Assembly: GCA_963775805.1 (NCBI GenBank)
Contig: CAVZKG010000003.1
Span: 40,789 to 104,788 of the forward strand
Direction: 5' to 3'
DNA length: 64,000 nt
DNA from: JAFAMB01 sp963775805
Lineage (GTDB): Bacteria; Verrucomicrobiota; Verrucomicrobiia; Chthoniobacterales; JAFAMB01
Position numbers and translations under genes: made by a program. Of this stretch, positions 1-8,286 are shown piece after piece. The notes beneath the pieces are model-generated. The model saw only the letters and a program-made list of their open reading frames with translations, made no database searches and was not told where the DNA came from. The stretch's first letter is position 1. Every line of letters starts with the position of its first letter.

Positions 1-2
1 CA

Positions 3-563
3 CCATTTTTTGGATTCATTCTTAGGCTCGTCGGCAGGTATCTGGTAGCATGCGCCATTTTTCTCGGTGTTTCTGCGCCAAGCTGGGTCCCGAGACTGAT
101 CTATTATGGCGAGCCGTTCCACCATGGGTATATCGAAAACTATATGTGGGTCGACACCTACAAGGCAGGCCATGTCGGAGAGAGCTTTGCCACGTATACC
201 TGGCGCGATTATTTCGCGCATCATCAGGTTCGAAGCATCATTTCGCGCCTGATCCACGGCTTCCGCGATGTCTACTTTCGAATTCCGATCCAGATGGAGC
301 GGGTGCCTTTGCTCTTTCTCTTCAGTATCGGCGGCGTCTGGATAGCATTCCGAATCGCTACGAAAGAGTATCGATTTTTGTGCCTCTTTCTTTTTCTGCA
401 AATGATGCCTTTAGTCTGGACGAATCTGTCGAATCCGACTGCGCGTGTGCCATACGGGTCATTGCTTCCGTTCGAACTGTTTTTAGCTGGCCTTTTCCTT
501 GCATGGCTTGGCGAACAACAACCAGTTCGCACTTGGTTTGCCGAGCGATTTGGAAGACGATAG
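3..563 (+). CDS. C-terminal part of a polytopic membrane protein (partial)
   Basis: The frame is open from the first bases of the window, so this is the 3' end of a longer gene whose start lies outside. About 186 residues are visible. There is a hydrophobic helix at the very start, a soluble loop rich in His, Tyr and Arg, then two or three hydrophobic segments (VPLLFLFSIGGVWIAF, FLCLFLFLQMMPLVW, LPFELFLAGLFLAWL) and a short basic tail. The pattern of helices around a soluble loop suits a lipid-linked sugar transferase of the GT39/ArnT type or another integral membrane enzyme, but no diagnostic motif is in view, so the function stays open. It converges with the flavoprotein gene that ends 53 bases downstream. 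Confidence 0.6.
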   Translation, partial: PFFGFILRLVGRYLVACAIFLGVSAPSWVPRLIYYGEPFHHGYIENYMWVDTYKAGHVGESFATYTWRDYFAHHQVRSIISRLIHGFRDVYFRIPIQMERVPLLFLFSIGGVWIAFRIATKEYRFLCLFLFLQMMPLVWTNLSNPTARVPYGSLLPFELFLAGLFLAWLGEQQPVRTWFAERFGRR

Positions 564-615
564 TCGGCGCCCCATTCGCACTCTCATTCTCTCCGTGAGG
601 CGCATTCGCCCATCC

Positions 616-1674
616 TCACCCGTCTGTAACAACCCTGCTGGTGAGATATCTCAGCGGCCCCGCGTTGAATCTCAAAACGCGCAGAAATTGGTCGGCGATC
701 CTGGGATGCAATACCGCCAGCCTGGCGATTTGATTCACCCAGAGGCGATGACGATACACCTTTTTGTGTTGTTCTGAGTAATGATAAGCCGGATCCGAAG
801 AATCGGCCGCGGCAGCACAAATGGAATCGGCGGCAAACGTACCGCTTTGCAACGCGTAAAGAATTCCTTCCCCGGTCAACGGTTCCACTACCCGGCTGGC
901 GTCACCAATATACAACATGTTTCGGCGCCGTGATCGAATCGGCGACCGGCTCATTGGGGTGATCGATTGCCAGCGCTGATCGAGGCGAAGGCCGAACTTC
1001 TCCGCCGCTTCAATGCGGGAACGCTCGATCTCTCCTGGACGACTCACAAGGCAAAGGTTGCCCGTTCCCTGGCCAATCGTTGCAAATCCGAGATAGCCGT
1101 GACGACACAGCTGCAAACTAACGTGCGCCTCCGATTCAATCGAAAAATGGGTCTGCAACGCAACGCGATCTGTTTGTGTTCGTGGAAAATCCGACAATAG
1201 GCGGGCAACTGAAGAGTTTCGCCCATCTGCCGCAACAAGAAACCGGGCATGAATCGTCTCACCATCGGCGGTGACGTTCCAACCATCTTCGATCTTCGTG
1301 ACAGGATTCCCGAACCGGACTTCCGCACCGGCAGAGATCGCGTGATGGATAAGAGCATCATCGAGGACTTTTCTTCGAATCCCTCGCTCTCCTCTGGGTT
1401 GGTCGGGGAGCATGAATCGAATCGAACGGCCGCTCATATCGACGAAACTGACCCAGCGCAATTTAGACGATGGAAGTTGATCGACCAGATCAGAGACACC
1501 AAGTCGATCCAAAATCTTCCAGGCACCCGGGTTTAAACAGTCGCCACAAACTTTCTCGCGCGGGAACTGAACCCGCTCAAGGACAAGGGTCGACAGACCG
1601 CCCCGAGCAGTCAGAATCGCCGCGGCGGCGCCCGCTGGTCCGGCACCGACGATCACGACGTCATAAGACTTCAT
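616..1674 (-). CDS. Geranylgeranyl reductase family FAD-dependent oxidoreductase
   Basis: 352 residues, a full-length flavoprotein of the geranylgeranyl reductase/halogenase-like group. Visible motifs are the N-terminal dinucleotide fold GAGPAG (residues 10-15), the VCGDCLNPG segment near 42-50 typical of this family, the ADGRNS stretch near 149-154 and the second FAD motif GDAS...EPLTGEG near 257-270. Family members saturate isoprenoid chains or oxidise related lipids. Its ATG overlaps the stop of hemW by four bases (ATGA), so the two are probably translated as one operon. A squalene/phytoene synthase lies close by on the other strand, which suggests, but does not prove, an isoprenoid or membrane-lipid substrate. 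The exact substrate cannot be read from sequence. Confidence 0.85.
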   Translation of the reverse strand: MKSYDVVIVGAGPAGAAAAILTARGGLSTLVLERVQFPREKVCGDCLNPGAWKILDRLGVSDLVDQLPSSKLRWVSFVDMSGRSIRFMLPDQPRGERGIRRKVLDDALIHHAISAGAEVRFGNPVTKIEDGWNVTADGETIHARFLVAADGRNSSVARLLSDFPRTQTDRVALQTHFSIESEAHVSLQLCRHGYLGFATIGQGTGNLCLVSRPGEIERSRIEAAEKFGLRLDQRWQSITPMSRSPIRSRRRNMLYIGDASRVVEPLTGEGILYALQSGTFAADSICAAAADSSDPAYHYSEQHKKVYRHRLWVNQIARLAVLHPRIADQFLRVLRFNAGPLRYLTSRVVTDG

Positions 1675-2804
1675 ACGAACAGCTCTGCGATGGAGTCTGC
1701 AACCATTCGCCCCTTCGCCGTCAAACGGACTCGCGCATTCTCGGACTCAAGGTACCCAGCGCGCCGAAGCGCATCCAATTCACTGGTCCAGGAGTCCATC
1801 GTTGTCTCCGCGACCCCGACCGACGTGCGCAGTCCAAATGCGATCGTCTCCGCCGTTCGGATTTGAGGAGTGACCTGTTCCTGGAAGCTAATCGGCTCGA
1901 CGCCTGCTTGCAGTTGCTGCACATAGCGATCCGTATCCGGCGTGTTCTGCCAACGCCTCGTTCCGATCGTCGAGAAAGCGCTCGGACCAAGCCCGAGGTA
2001 ATCGAATGCCCGCCAATAGGCAAGATTGTGCAAACACTCTCGTCCTGGCCTGGAGTAGTTCGAAATCTCGTATTGATCGTACCCTGCATTCGAAAGAACG
2101 CTCATAGCCAGGTCGAAGAATTTGGCATCCTGCTCCGTGTCTTGTTTGAATTCGCCTCGCTGATGCCTGCGAAAGAATTCAGTGTCTTCTTCGTAGGTCA
2201 GGCAGTAAGCAGAAATATGTTCGGGAACGAGTCTCACCGTTTTCATCAGGCTTTGTTCCCAAGACTCCAAAGTCTGCCCTGGTATTCCAAATATCAGGTC
2301 CAGATTTAAATTTATGAACCCGGCCTCCCGCAGGATTTGGAAAGAACGCTCCGCTTGCTCCGCCGAATGAACGCGTCCGAGCCTTTTGAGCATTTCAGGG
2401 TCCCACGATTGAACGCCCATGCTGATCCTGTTGACTCCGTAGTCGCGCAACATCCTGGCTTTCTCGAGCGAAACCGTTGCCGGGTTCATCTCCAGAGTCC
2501 ACTCAATCACATCGGACAGGTCGAGTAGCCGATGAAGCCCGTTAAACAAGTAGGCCAACTGCTTGACGGAAAGCGCCGAAGGCGTGCCTCCGCCGAAAAA
2601 GACCGTTTGAATCCGCCGCCGAGGAATGGCGCTCAGGCGCCGTTCCAGATCAATCAGGAGAGAATCGAGAAACGCCTGCGTCTTATTTCGATCCGATGCC
2701 TCTTTGTAGAAGCTGCAGTACGGGCACACCTTCGGACAAAACGGAATGTGGACATAGAGATGGTGAAGCTCCCCGATCTCCTCAATTCCGTTTTCGATTT
2801 GCAT
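1671..2804 (-). CDS. hemW: HemW-like radical SAM protein (heme chaperone, formerly HemN-like)
   Basis: 377 residues from the ATG at 2804. The frame is open further upstream, but that extension has no family resemblance and would run into the opposite gene. The radical SAM cysteines C23-x3-C27-x2-C30 are present, as is GGGTPS at 71-76. The HNxxYW motif (HNLAYW, residues 259-264) distinguishes HemW heme-binding proteins from true oxygen-independent coproporphyrinogen oxidase HemN. HemW proteins bind heme and an Fe-S cluster and are thought to deliver heme to respiratory enzymes. A TATAGT box sits just upstream of the start, inside the 23-bp gap to the divergent DUF362 gene, so the transcript may have almost no leader. 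Confidence 0.92.
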   Translation of the reverse strand: MQIENGIEEIGELHHLYVHIPFCPKVCPYCSFYKEASDRNKTQAFLDSLLIDLERRLSAIPRRRIQTVFFGGGTPSALSVKQLAYLFNGLHRLLDLSDVIEWTLEMNPATVSLEKARMLRDYGVNRISMGVQSWDPEMLKRLGRVHSAEQAERSFQILREAGFINLNLDLIFGIPGQTLESWEQSLMKTVRLVPEHISAYCLTYEEDTEFFRRHQRGEFKQDTEQDAKFFDLAMSVLSNAGYDQYEISNYSRPGRECLHNLAYWRAFDYLGLGPSAFSTIGTRRWQNTPDTDRYVQQLQAGVEPISFQEQVTPQIRTAETIAFGLRTSVGVAETTMDSWTSELDALRRAGYLESENARVRLTAKGRMVADSIAELFV

Positions 2805-2811
2805 AAACGTG

Positions 2812-2819
2812 ACTATAAT
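2812..2819. promoter_or_regulatory. Candidate shared divergent -10 element between hemW and the DUF362 gene
   Basis: The start codons of hemW (minus) and the DUF362 gene (plus) are only 23 bases apart. In the gap, ACTATAAT reads TATAAT on the plus strand (2814-2819) and TATAGT on the minus strand (2812-2817). Each is 6-9 bases from its own start codon. No consensus -35 is visible on either side. The position suggests leaderless transcripts in both directions from a near-symmetric -10 box. Confidence 0.4.
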
Positions 2820-2827
2820 CCACCCTC

Positions 2828-3949
2828 GTGTTCCGAGTCGTTGTGACGTTATTGATTTGCGGGTTCGTTTCCAGTGCGAACTGGTGCCGGGCCCAACAAC
2901 CGCAGACGTCCCAACCTGCCGCCGATGCGCAACCAAACCCGGTTGCGGCGCGGTCCTATGTATATCGCACCTCGAGCTCGGATGCCATTTCCGACTTCGA
3001 GCCCAACCCTTCCGTCGTGCACCGGATGGTCGATGAACTTGTGATGGCTGCGACCAACGAATCGACGGTTGCATCGGCTTGGGGGTCGCTCGTGAAACCT
3101 TCCGATGTGGTTGGCATCAAAGTGAGCGCCAGCGGTGCTCCGCTTTTCGGCACCCACCCCGCCGTCGTGAACGCAATCGTCGACGGGCTTGCAGCGGCGG
3201 GTGTCCCTCCGCAAAACATCGTGGTTTGGGACCGGGACGCTGATCTTTTAAAGGCTGCCGGATTTCGTGCGAGGAATGGGGGCTACCGCCTCATGTGGAC
3301 CGAGAACAACTACGATGCGAAGGCTGTGATCACCTCCCCGATCAGTGGAAAATTAATCTATGGAGACGTGCTTTTCGTGGGCAGAGGTCCTGATCTGTTT
3401 CACGACCAGACGAGAAACTCCACACCGGAACCAGGTCGAAAGCGGCCGCGGGTCCTGGACAATCTCAGTGACCAAAGCCATTTGAGCAACGTCCTGATGC
3501 ACGTCGTCACGAAGATCATCAACGTTCCCGTGCTTTCCGACAATGTTTACTGCGGTCTGTCTGGAGCGTTGTTTAACATGACAATCCCGAACATGGACAA
3601 CTGGCGTCGGCTCGTTGAGGACCCTGTGAATGGAGACCCTACGATTCCTGAAGCGTACTCAGATCCGAGAATCGGAGACAAAGTTGTATTTCAGCTCATG
3701 GATAGTCTCGTCGCACTCTACGCAGGCGGACCAACCGGAGACGCGAACTATTCGGTTCAGGACGGAGCATTGTACGCAAGCAAAGACCCGGTTGCCATCG
3801 ATGCAATTGCACTTAGGCGAATCGATGCATGGAGGAGCGCCGCTCAACTGGAGCCTGCGTCAAAAACGGCGAAATATCTCCAGAGTGCTTTCACTTACGG
3901 ACTGGGAAACGCCGACATGAGCAAGATCGAGGTCGTCAATGTCCGTTGA
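2828..3949 (+). CDS. DUF362 domain protein with signal peptide
   Basis: 373 residues starting at a GTG. The first 23 or so residues form a signal peptide (MFRVVVTLLICGFVSSANW... with AQ near the cleavage point), so the protein is exported. The body resembles the DUF362 family: a VVGIKVSASGAPLFGTHPAVV stretch, a repeated nucleotide-fold-like core (AVVNAIVDGLAAAGV, NIVVWDRDADLLKAAGF), an LSNVLMHVVTKIINVPVLSDN segment and a closing SKDPVAIDAIALRRID block. The ferredoxin-type cysteines present in some DUF362 proteins are missing. Function is not known. The last 11 bases overlap the start of the squalene/phytoene synthase gene, so they are co-transcribed. Its promoter appears to be the TATAAT box 9 bases before the GTG. 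Confidence 0.8.
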   Translation: MFRVVVTLLICGFVSSANWCRAQQPQTSQPAADAQPNPVAARSYVYRTSSSDAISDFEPNPSVVHRMVDELVMAATNESTVASAWGSLVKPSDVVGIKVSASGAPLFGTHPAVVNAIVDGLAAAGVPPQNIVVWDRDADLLKAAGFRARNGGYRLMWTENNYDAKAVITSPISGKLIYGDVLFVGRGPDLFHDQTRNSTPEPGRKRPRVLDNLSDQSHLSNVLMHVVTKIINVPVLSDNVYCGLSGALFNMTIPNMDNWRRLVEDPVNGDPTIPEAYSDPRIGDKVVFQLMDSLVALYAGGPTGDANYSVQDGALYASKDPVAIDAIALRRIDAWRSAAQLEPASKTAKYLQSAFTYGLGNADMSKIEVVNVR

Positions 3950-4904
3950 CCTCGAACTGCTCGCCATCCTGAAAGAAGTATCCCGATCGTTTTATATCAG
4001 CGTTCGATTTCTTCCCATCCGAATCCGAATGACAATTGCGCTGGCTTACCTACTGGCGCGGGCATCCGACACGATCGCGGACACGAATCAGTTGCCCGCA
4101 ACGGAACGACTGACTGCGCTCCAACAGTTTGCCCAGACACTCACAGCAACCTCCACCAAAGATCAATTGAATCTCGTCGCTTGTCTGGCGAAACAGCCGG
4201 ACGGGCCCGAGAAATTGCTATTGGCTAATATTGATCGCGTTTTCGACGCCCTCTCAAAAATTCCACCATCTCATAAGGGTTTGGTGGACGAAGTTCTGAA
4301 AAAGATCATTCGCGGCCAGACACTCGATATCGAAAGGTTTGAATTGGCACCGGGCATCAAAGCTCTGCCGGACCGTGATTCGCTTGAAGAGTACACCTAC
4401 CTTGTCGCCGGATGTGTTGGAGAGTTCTGGACACAAGTCTGTTACCTTGCGTGGCCACGCTATGCGCGTTTGCCCGAAACCAAGATGCTGGAAGCAGGCA
4501 AAAAATTTGGCCAGGGGCTACAACTCATTAACATTCTGCGAGATTTCACCGTTGATCTCCAGGCAGGGCGCTGTTACCTGCCGATCACTGATCCGACCGC
4601 GATTGCGACCGATCCTGATCTCGCGCGTCCAGAGTGGGAACAATGGCGCCATCGCGCTCACGGCTACCTTCAAGAAGGTTGGAACTACGTACAAGCCGTG
4701 CACCCGTTCCGAGTGCGCTTTGCGTGCGCAATGCCGATCCTAATCGGAGTGCGAACACTCCAATTGTTGGGCGATTCCGATGCAATTCGACCGGGAATCA
4801 AAGTCTCCCGTCGCGAAGTGAAAGGGATGATGATCTGGGCTGCCGGCATCGCTCTGTTCCGGTTTCTCGAGCCGATCGCCCACCGGAAATTCTTCCGTTG
4901 CTGA
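3939..4904 (+). CDS. Squalene/phytoene synthase family protein
   Basis: 321 residues, the normal size for head-to-head prenyl synthases. The first aspartate motif is DTIAD (residues 44-48) and the second is RDFTVD (201-206), followed by the family RCYLP segment. The active-site helix YTYLVAGCVGEFW lies near 152-164. These enzymes join two farnesyl diphosphates (squalene) or two geranylgeranyl diphosphates (phytoene) through presqualene or prephytoene diphosphate. The C-terminal MIWAAGIALF segment could be a membrane anchor as in squalene synthases. It overlaps the preceding DUF362 gene by 11 bases. Together with the nearby geranylgeranyl-reductase-type flavoprotein it hints at a small triterpenoid or hopanoid-precursor cluster; squalene cyclase is not in the window. 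Confidence 0.88.
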   Translation: MSVDLELLAILKEVSRSFYISVRFLPIRIRMTIALAYLLARASDTIADTNQLPATERLTALQQFAQTLTATSTKDQLNLVACLAKQPDGPEKLLLANIDRVFDALSKIPPSHKGLVDEVLKKIIRGQTLDIERFELAPGIKALPDRDSLEEYTYLVAGCVGEFWTQVCYLAWPRYARLPETKMLEAGKKFGQGLQLINILRDFTVDLQAGRCYLPITDPTAIATDPDLARPEWEQWRHRAHGYLQEGWNYVQAVHPFRVRFACAMPILIGVRTLQLLGDSDAIRPGIKVSRREVKGMMIWAAGIALFRFLEPIAHRKFFRC

Positions 4905-4954
4905 GGCGATGACCGGCGCATCGTAAAGTTTTGCTGCAGCGCGCGCTCGCGAGA

Positions 4955-6097
4955 TCACTTCACCCCGAGAACGGTGACGGCGGTCAGAAAATCAATTGCT
5001 CGCTGCAGTGTGAGGTCTTTCAGCCGTTGGACTCGCGGCTTGCCATTCGGATGATCCGCTTCATACGCATCCAGGTCCGGATTTTTTCCCGCGACCAGGG
5101 CAGCCTCATTCGTGTGAGGGCGTTCCTCGTCAAATAGGTAATTGGAAATACCACTCTCATCCGAAAGCATTAATACAGAGTCCTGCTGTTGCTTTGGAAA
5201 TGTCACTCGAATATCTGGAATAAGCCCTCCCGGAAAGATGGGTGATGCACCCGGAACCACGACTTCTTTCACGGCTAAAGTCAAAACGAGTTGATTCCCG
5301 ATGTCGTATTGGGCGAACTCGACCGCGCGCCCGGACGTCTGCTGACCGATAACGAGGGCGTGCACTTGAGCGCGCAGGACGGCGGCAATTGTCTCTGCAG
5401 TGCCCGCATTGTCCTGACTCACTAACACCGCCAAGGGTCCGCTGAATAGCGGATCTGTGGATGAGCTGAACGCCTGGCTCTGCCCACTCTTGGGTTCGAC
5501 AAGCTTAAATAAGACACTGCCCTTCGGAACGAAGCGACCCAAAATGTGTACAGCAAGATCAAAATCGCTCCCAGCCGGCATCGTTCGAAGATCGAGAATC
5601 AGACCCTGCACTCCATGGTCATGAAAGCCATTTATCGTTGCGTCCAGCTGTGGAAGACCGCTTTCGGCGATACTCCCAAGCCGGATATAACCAAACTGGG
5701 ACTCAATGAGATCAGACTTAAATGGACGGACGGCGGCGGGTTGTTCGGCCTGCGCCTTTGTCTCCAACATGGCACCGGGTCCAATGCGGGCGAGGAGCCC
5801 TACGACCGCGGCCTCGTTTAATTCCTGTGTGCTAAGCGCATTCGCATCGACGTACTTCGAACGCAGCTTGTCGATGATTTGTTGCAGGCCGCTTTGGTCG
5901 AGGTGCCCCAACAGTTCAAGAACCGAGTTTGACGCAACATTTGCGTTCGGAGTCGTGCTCGGAGAGGGCGTCGGCGTCGCAACCGCTGTGGGGGAAGCGA
6001 TCGGGCTCACAGAAGGCGTCGGCACTGGCGACTGTTGGCCCTTTGTAAGCTGGGCGGCGCCAAGTATCAGGAACCAAATGGAAATGTGTTTGTACAT
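4955..6097 (-). CDS. Secreted S41 (C-terminal processing protease) fold protein without catalytic residues
   Basis: 380 residues: signal peptide (1-20), a Pro/Ser/Thr-rich linker (about 22-55), a helical segment, then a tail-specific protease fold (FGYIRLGS...; GLILDLRTMPAGSDFDLAV; PLAVLVSQDNAGTAETIAAVL; LVIGQQTSGRAVEF). Aligned with the well-known Prc/CtpA active site, the nucleophile Ser is Gly232 and the general-base Lys is Arg257. They are exactly 25 residues apart, as Ser430 and Lys455 are in E. coli Prc. No PDZ domain is evident. The protein therefore probably binds peptides or acts structurally and does not cleave. It starts 18 bases after purD on the same strand, in an apparent operon that also has a decayed MBL lipoprotein. 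Fold assignment is fairly sure; function is unknown. Confidence 0.75.
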   Translation of the reverse strand: MYKHISIWFLILGAAQLTKGQQSPVPTPSVSPIASPTAVATPTPSPSTTPNANVASNSVLELLGHLDQSGLQQIIDKLRSKYVDANALSTQELNEAAVVGLLARIGPGAMLETKAQAEQPAAVRPFKSDLIESQFGYIRLGSIAESGLPQLDATINGFHDHGVQGLILDLRTMPAGSDFDLAVHILGRFVPKGSVLFKLVEPKSGQSQAFSSSTDPLFSGPLAVLVSQDNAGTAETIAAVLRAQVHALVIGQQTSGRAVEFAQYDIGNQLVLTLAVKEVVVPGASPIFPGGLIPDIRVTFPKQQQDSVLMLSDESGISNYLFDEERPHTNEAALVAGKNPDLDAYEADHPNGKPRVQRLKDLTLQRAIDFLTAVTVLGVK

Positions 6098-6115
6098 CCG
6101 GACGATGGATTTTTT

Positions 6116-7375
6116 TTACAGTGACCCAATGTCACTGCGGAAATAGCTTCCGTCGAATTTGATCTTCTCTACCCCGTCGTAGGCGAGCCGCTTTGCAGTT
6201 GAAAGAGTGTCACTAAGCGCGCTAACCCCGAGAACACGGCCGCCGGAAGTCACCACTCCGTGATTGGTAGCCCGTGTCCCTGCGTGGAATACAGCAACGC
6301 CCGGCATTTGATCGACCTGATCCAGTCCGATGACCTTCTTGCCGGTTTCGTAGCTACCTGGGTAGCCGCCTGAAGCCATCACAACGCACACGGCCGGCCG
6401 TTCATCCCATCGAGCGACTGCCCCTGCAAGATTTCCGGTAATCGTCGATTCGAAAAGGTCAACTATATCGCTCTGCAGGCGGGGCATTAAAACTTGGGTC
6501 TCCGGATCGCCAAACCTGCAGTTGAATTCGAGTACACGCAGCCCCGCTTTGGTTAACATCAGTCCCGGAAACAATAGGCCGCGATATCGCAGGCCCTCCT
6601 CTCGAATTCCTTGTAGGAACGGCTCAAGCACCCTCTTTTTCACCTCTTCCAGCTGGAACCCGTCCAATCGTTGCGACGGGCTGAACGTCCCCATCCCCCC
6701 TGTGTTCGGTCCGCGATTCCCATCGTAGAGCTGCTTATGATCTTGAGCAGTCGGAAAAAGCAAGTACGACTGACCATCGACCAGGGCATGCACCGAACAC
6801 TCGGCGCCGGAAAGAAACTCCTCGATAACGACTTTTCGTCCGGCATCGCCGAAACGCCGCTGCACCATCATTTCGTCGATAGCCGCTTCGGCTTCCTGAC
6901 GGTCCTGGACAATCACAACTCCCTTCCCAAGCGCAAGTCCATCCGCTTTCACCACAAGCGGATAACCAAACTCTCCAAGCGCTGCGATCGCGCGCTCTGC
7001 GGAGTCGAACTCACCAAATCGGGCGGTCGGAATCCCGTGCCGTACCATGAACCGTTTTGCAAAACTCTTTGACCACTCCAATTGCGCCGCCTCTCGACTC
7101 GGTCCGAATATCGGGAGTTCCTCCTTCTCAAAAAGATCCACGATTCCAGCCGCAAGAATATCGTCCGGACCGACAACCGTCAGGTCTATGGATTCCTTTT
7201 TCGCGAAATCCAGAAGCCGTTCGAGTTCAGAAGCTTTAATGTCGACATTTTGACCGATCTTCGCCGTCCCCGCATTTCCGGGAGCGATATAAACCTTTTT
7301 AACCCTTGGGGATTGTCTCAGTTTCCACGCAAGCGCATGTTCGCGACCGCCGCTGCCGATCACTAAAACTTTCAT
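6116..7375 (-). CDS. purD: Phosphoribosylamine-glycine ligase (GAR synthetase)
   Basis: 419 residues from the ATG at 7375; an in-frame ATG 10 codons upstream adds only unrelated residues. The N-terminus MKVLVIGSGGREHALAWKL is diagnostic of PurD, followed by the ATP-grasp core (GYPLVVKADGLALGKGV; EEFLSGAECSV; NRGPNTGGMGTFSP; EFNCRFGDPETQ). It ligates glycine to 5-phosphoribosylamine with ATP in the second step of de novo purine synthesis, in the cytoplasm. Length matches the family. It is sandwiched between two genes for exported proteins (10 bases after the MBL-like lipoprotein gene and 18 bases before the S41-like gene), an unusual neighbourhood. purH lies about 20 kb away on the same strand. 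Confidence 0.97.
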   Translation of the reverse strand: MKVLVIGSGGREHALAWKLRQSPRVKKVYIAPGNAGTAKIGQNVDIKASELERLLDFAKKESIDLTVVGPDDILAAGIVDLFEKEELPIFGPSREAAQLEWSKSFAKRFMVRHGIPTARFGEFDSAERAIAALGEFGYPLVVKADGLALGKGVVIVQDRQEAEAAIDEMMVQRRFGDAGRKVVIEEFLSGAECSVHALVDGQSYLLFPTAQDHKQLYDGNRGPNTGGMGTFSPSQRLDGFQLEEVKKRVLEPFLQGIREEGLRYRGLLFPGLMLTKAGLRVLEFNCRFGDPETQVLMPRLQSDIVDLFESTITGNLAGAVARWDERPAVCVVMASGGYPGSYETGKKVIGLDQVDQMPGVAVFHAGTRATNHGVVTSGGRVLGVSALSDTLSTAKRLAYDGVEKIKFDGSYFRSDIGSL

Positions 7376-7385
7376 GACGTACGTT

Positions 7386-8147
7386 TCAACGCACGGAAGG
7401 AACAAAAACAGTCGTTATCTCGGGCAACTGCGCAACTGTAAGCGTAAACCGGTTTCCCCGGATGCGAACCACGTGCGGTTGATGGGAGAGCCACGCGTCG
7501 AGGCCGCCAAGCGGCACTTTCGAGGAATAACCCGTCGAATACATCATCGGGACAATGATCCGTGGACGAAGCCTATCAACCGTCTGGCGACGTTTCTCCT
7601 CAGTGAAATCCTGGGGACCACCGACCGGCAAAAAAAGGACATCCACACGCCCAATATTCAGCGCTTCAGAAGGGGTGACCGCATCCTCGATGGCGCCCAG
7701 ATCACAGAATCGAATCCCATCCATCGACCAGGTGTAGGCAACATTCAGTTTGGCGTTTGCGGAGAGGCTTTCCGAACTTGTCTGAATGCCGCGAACGAGA
7801 ACTCCGCTTGCTCGATTTACCCCGCTAGCCATCGAACTTCGGAATATGATGGGCGAGCCGCTCGCAAGGTCCGTGTAATTCGCGGTGTCGTCTTCATGGG
7901 TGACAAGGACGACATCGGCGGGAACAGTGCCTGGTTTTACCGGGTAATTGAGCGTTTGAGGGTTGAATGGATCCGTTAGGAAACTTAGGCCAATCGAGGA
8001 GGAGACCCTAAAACAGCCGTGACCGAGCCATTCGATTGTCGCCTCACGCGGTCCCGTGTATGCCGGTTCCTCAGCATGATGCTTGTGTCGTGATCCGCAG
8101 CCGACAAGAAGGAGAATGGCTAGCAGAAGGGGAGTAATTCGATGCAT
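7386..8147 (-). CDS. Lipoprotein with a degenerate metallo-beta-lactamase (UlaG-like) domain
   Basis: 253 residues from the ATG at 8147, chosen because it gives a clean lipoprotein signal (LLLVGC, Cys17). The rest follows a COG2220/UlaG-like fold: IEWLGHGCFRV, FLTDPF, VLVTHEDDTANY, DLGAIEDAVTP, VDVLFLPVGG, RPRIIVPMMYST. In active relatives the third segment is HxHxDH and the last is PMHY. Here only the first His (H84) remains, the other ligands are Asp, Thr and Ala, and the late His is Met. It is therefore probably not a metal-dependent hydrolase. The stop lies 10 bases before purD. An intact paralogue is encoded at 10099-11001. Confidence 0.72.
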   Translation of the reverse strand: MHRITPLLLAILLLVGCGSRHKHHAEEPAYTGPREATIEWLGHGCFRVSSSIGLSFLTDPFNPQTLNYPVKPGTVPADVVLVTHEDDTANYTDLASGSPIIFRSSMASGVNRASGVLVRGIQTSSESLSANAKLNVAYTWSMDGIRFCDLGAIEDAVTPSEALNIGRVDVLFLPVGGPQDFTEEKRRQTVDRLRPRIIVPMMYSTGYSSKVPLGGLDAWLSHQPHVVRIRGNRFTLTVAQLPEITTVFVPSVR

Positions 8148-8286
8148 TTTGAGGATAGAAGTATCTGAGATAAGACGCCAGAGTGACACATCGCGACCTA
8201 ACCTTCAAGGATGTGGATCGTCGGAACGGTTCGCCGTACGTTCGGCGGCAATGTCTGCCAAGGACTCCGACTTCGCCGGTTGCGGG

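Noticed and set aside
1470..2309. A 279-codon frame on the plus strand opposite hemW
   Set aside because: Arg-rich low-complexity translation typical of antisense to coding sequence; hemW motifs are intact on the other strand.
5706..6146. A 146-codon frame opposite the S41-like gene
   Set aside because: Repetitive Gly-Val pattern mirrors the Pro/Ser/Thr linker of the real gene.
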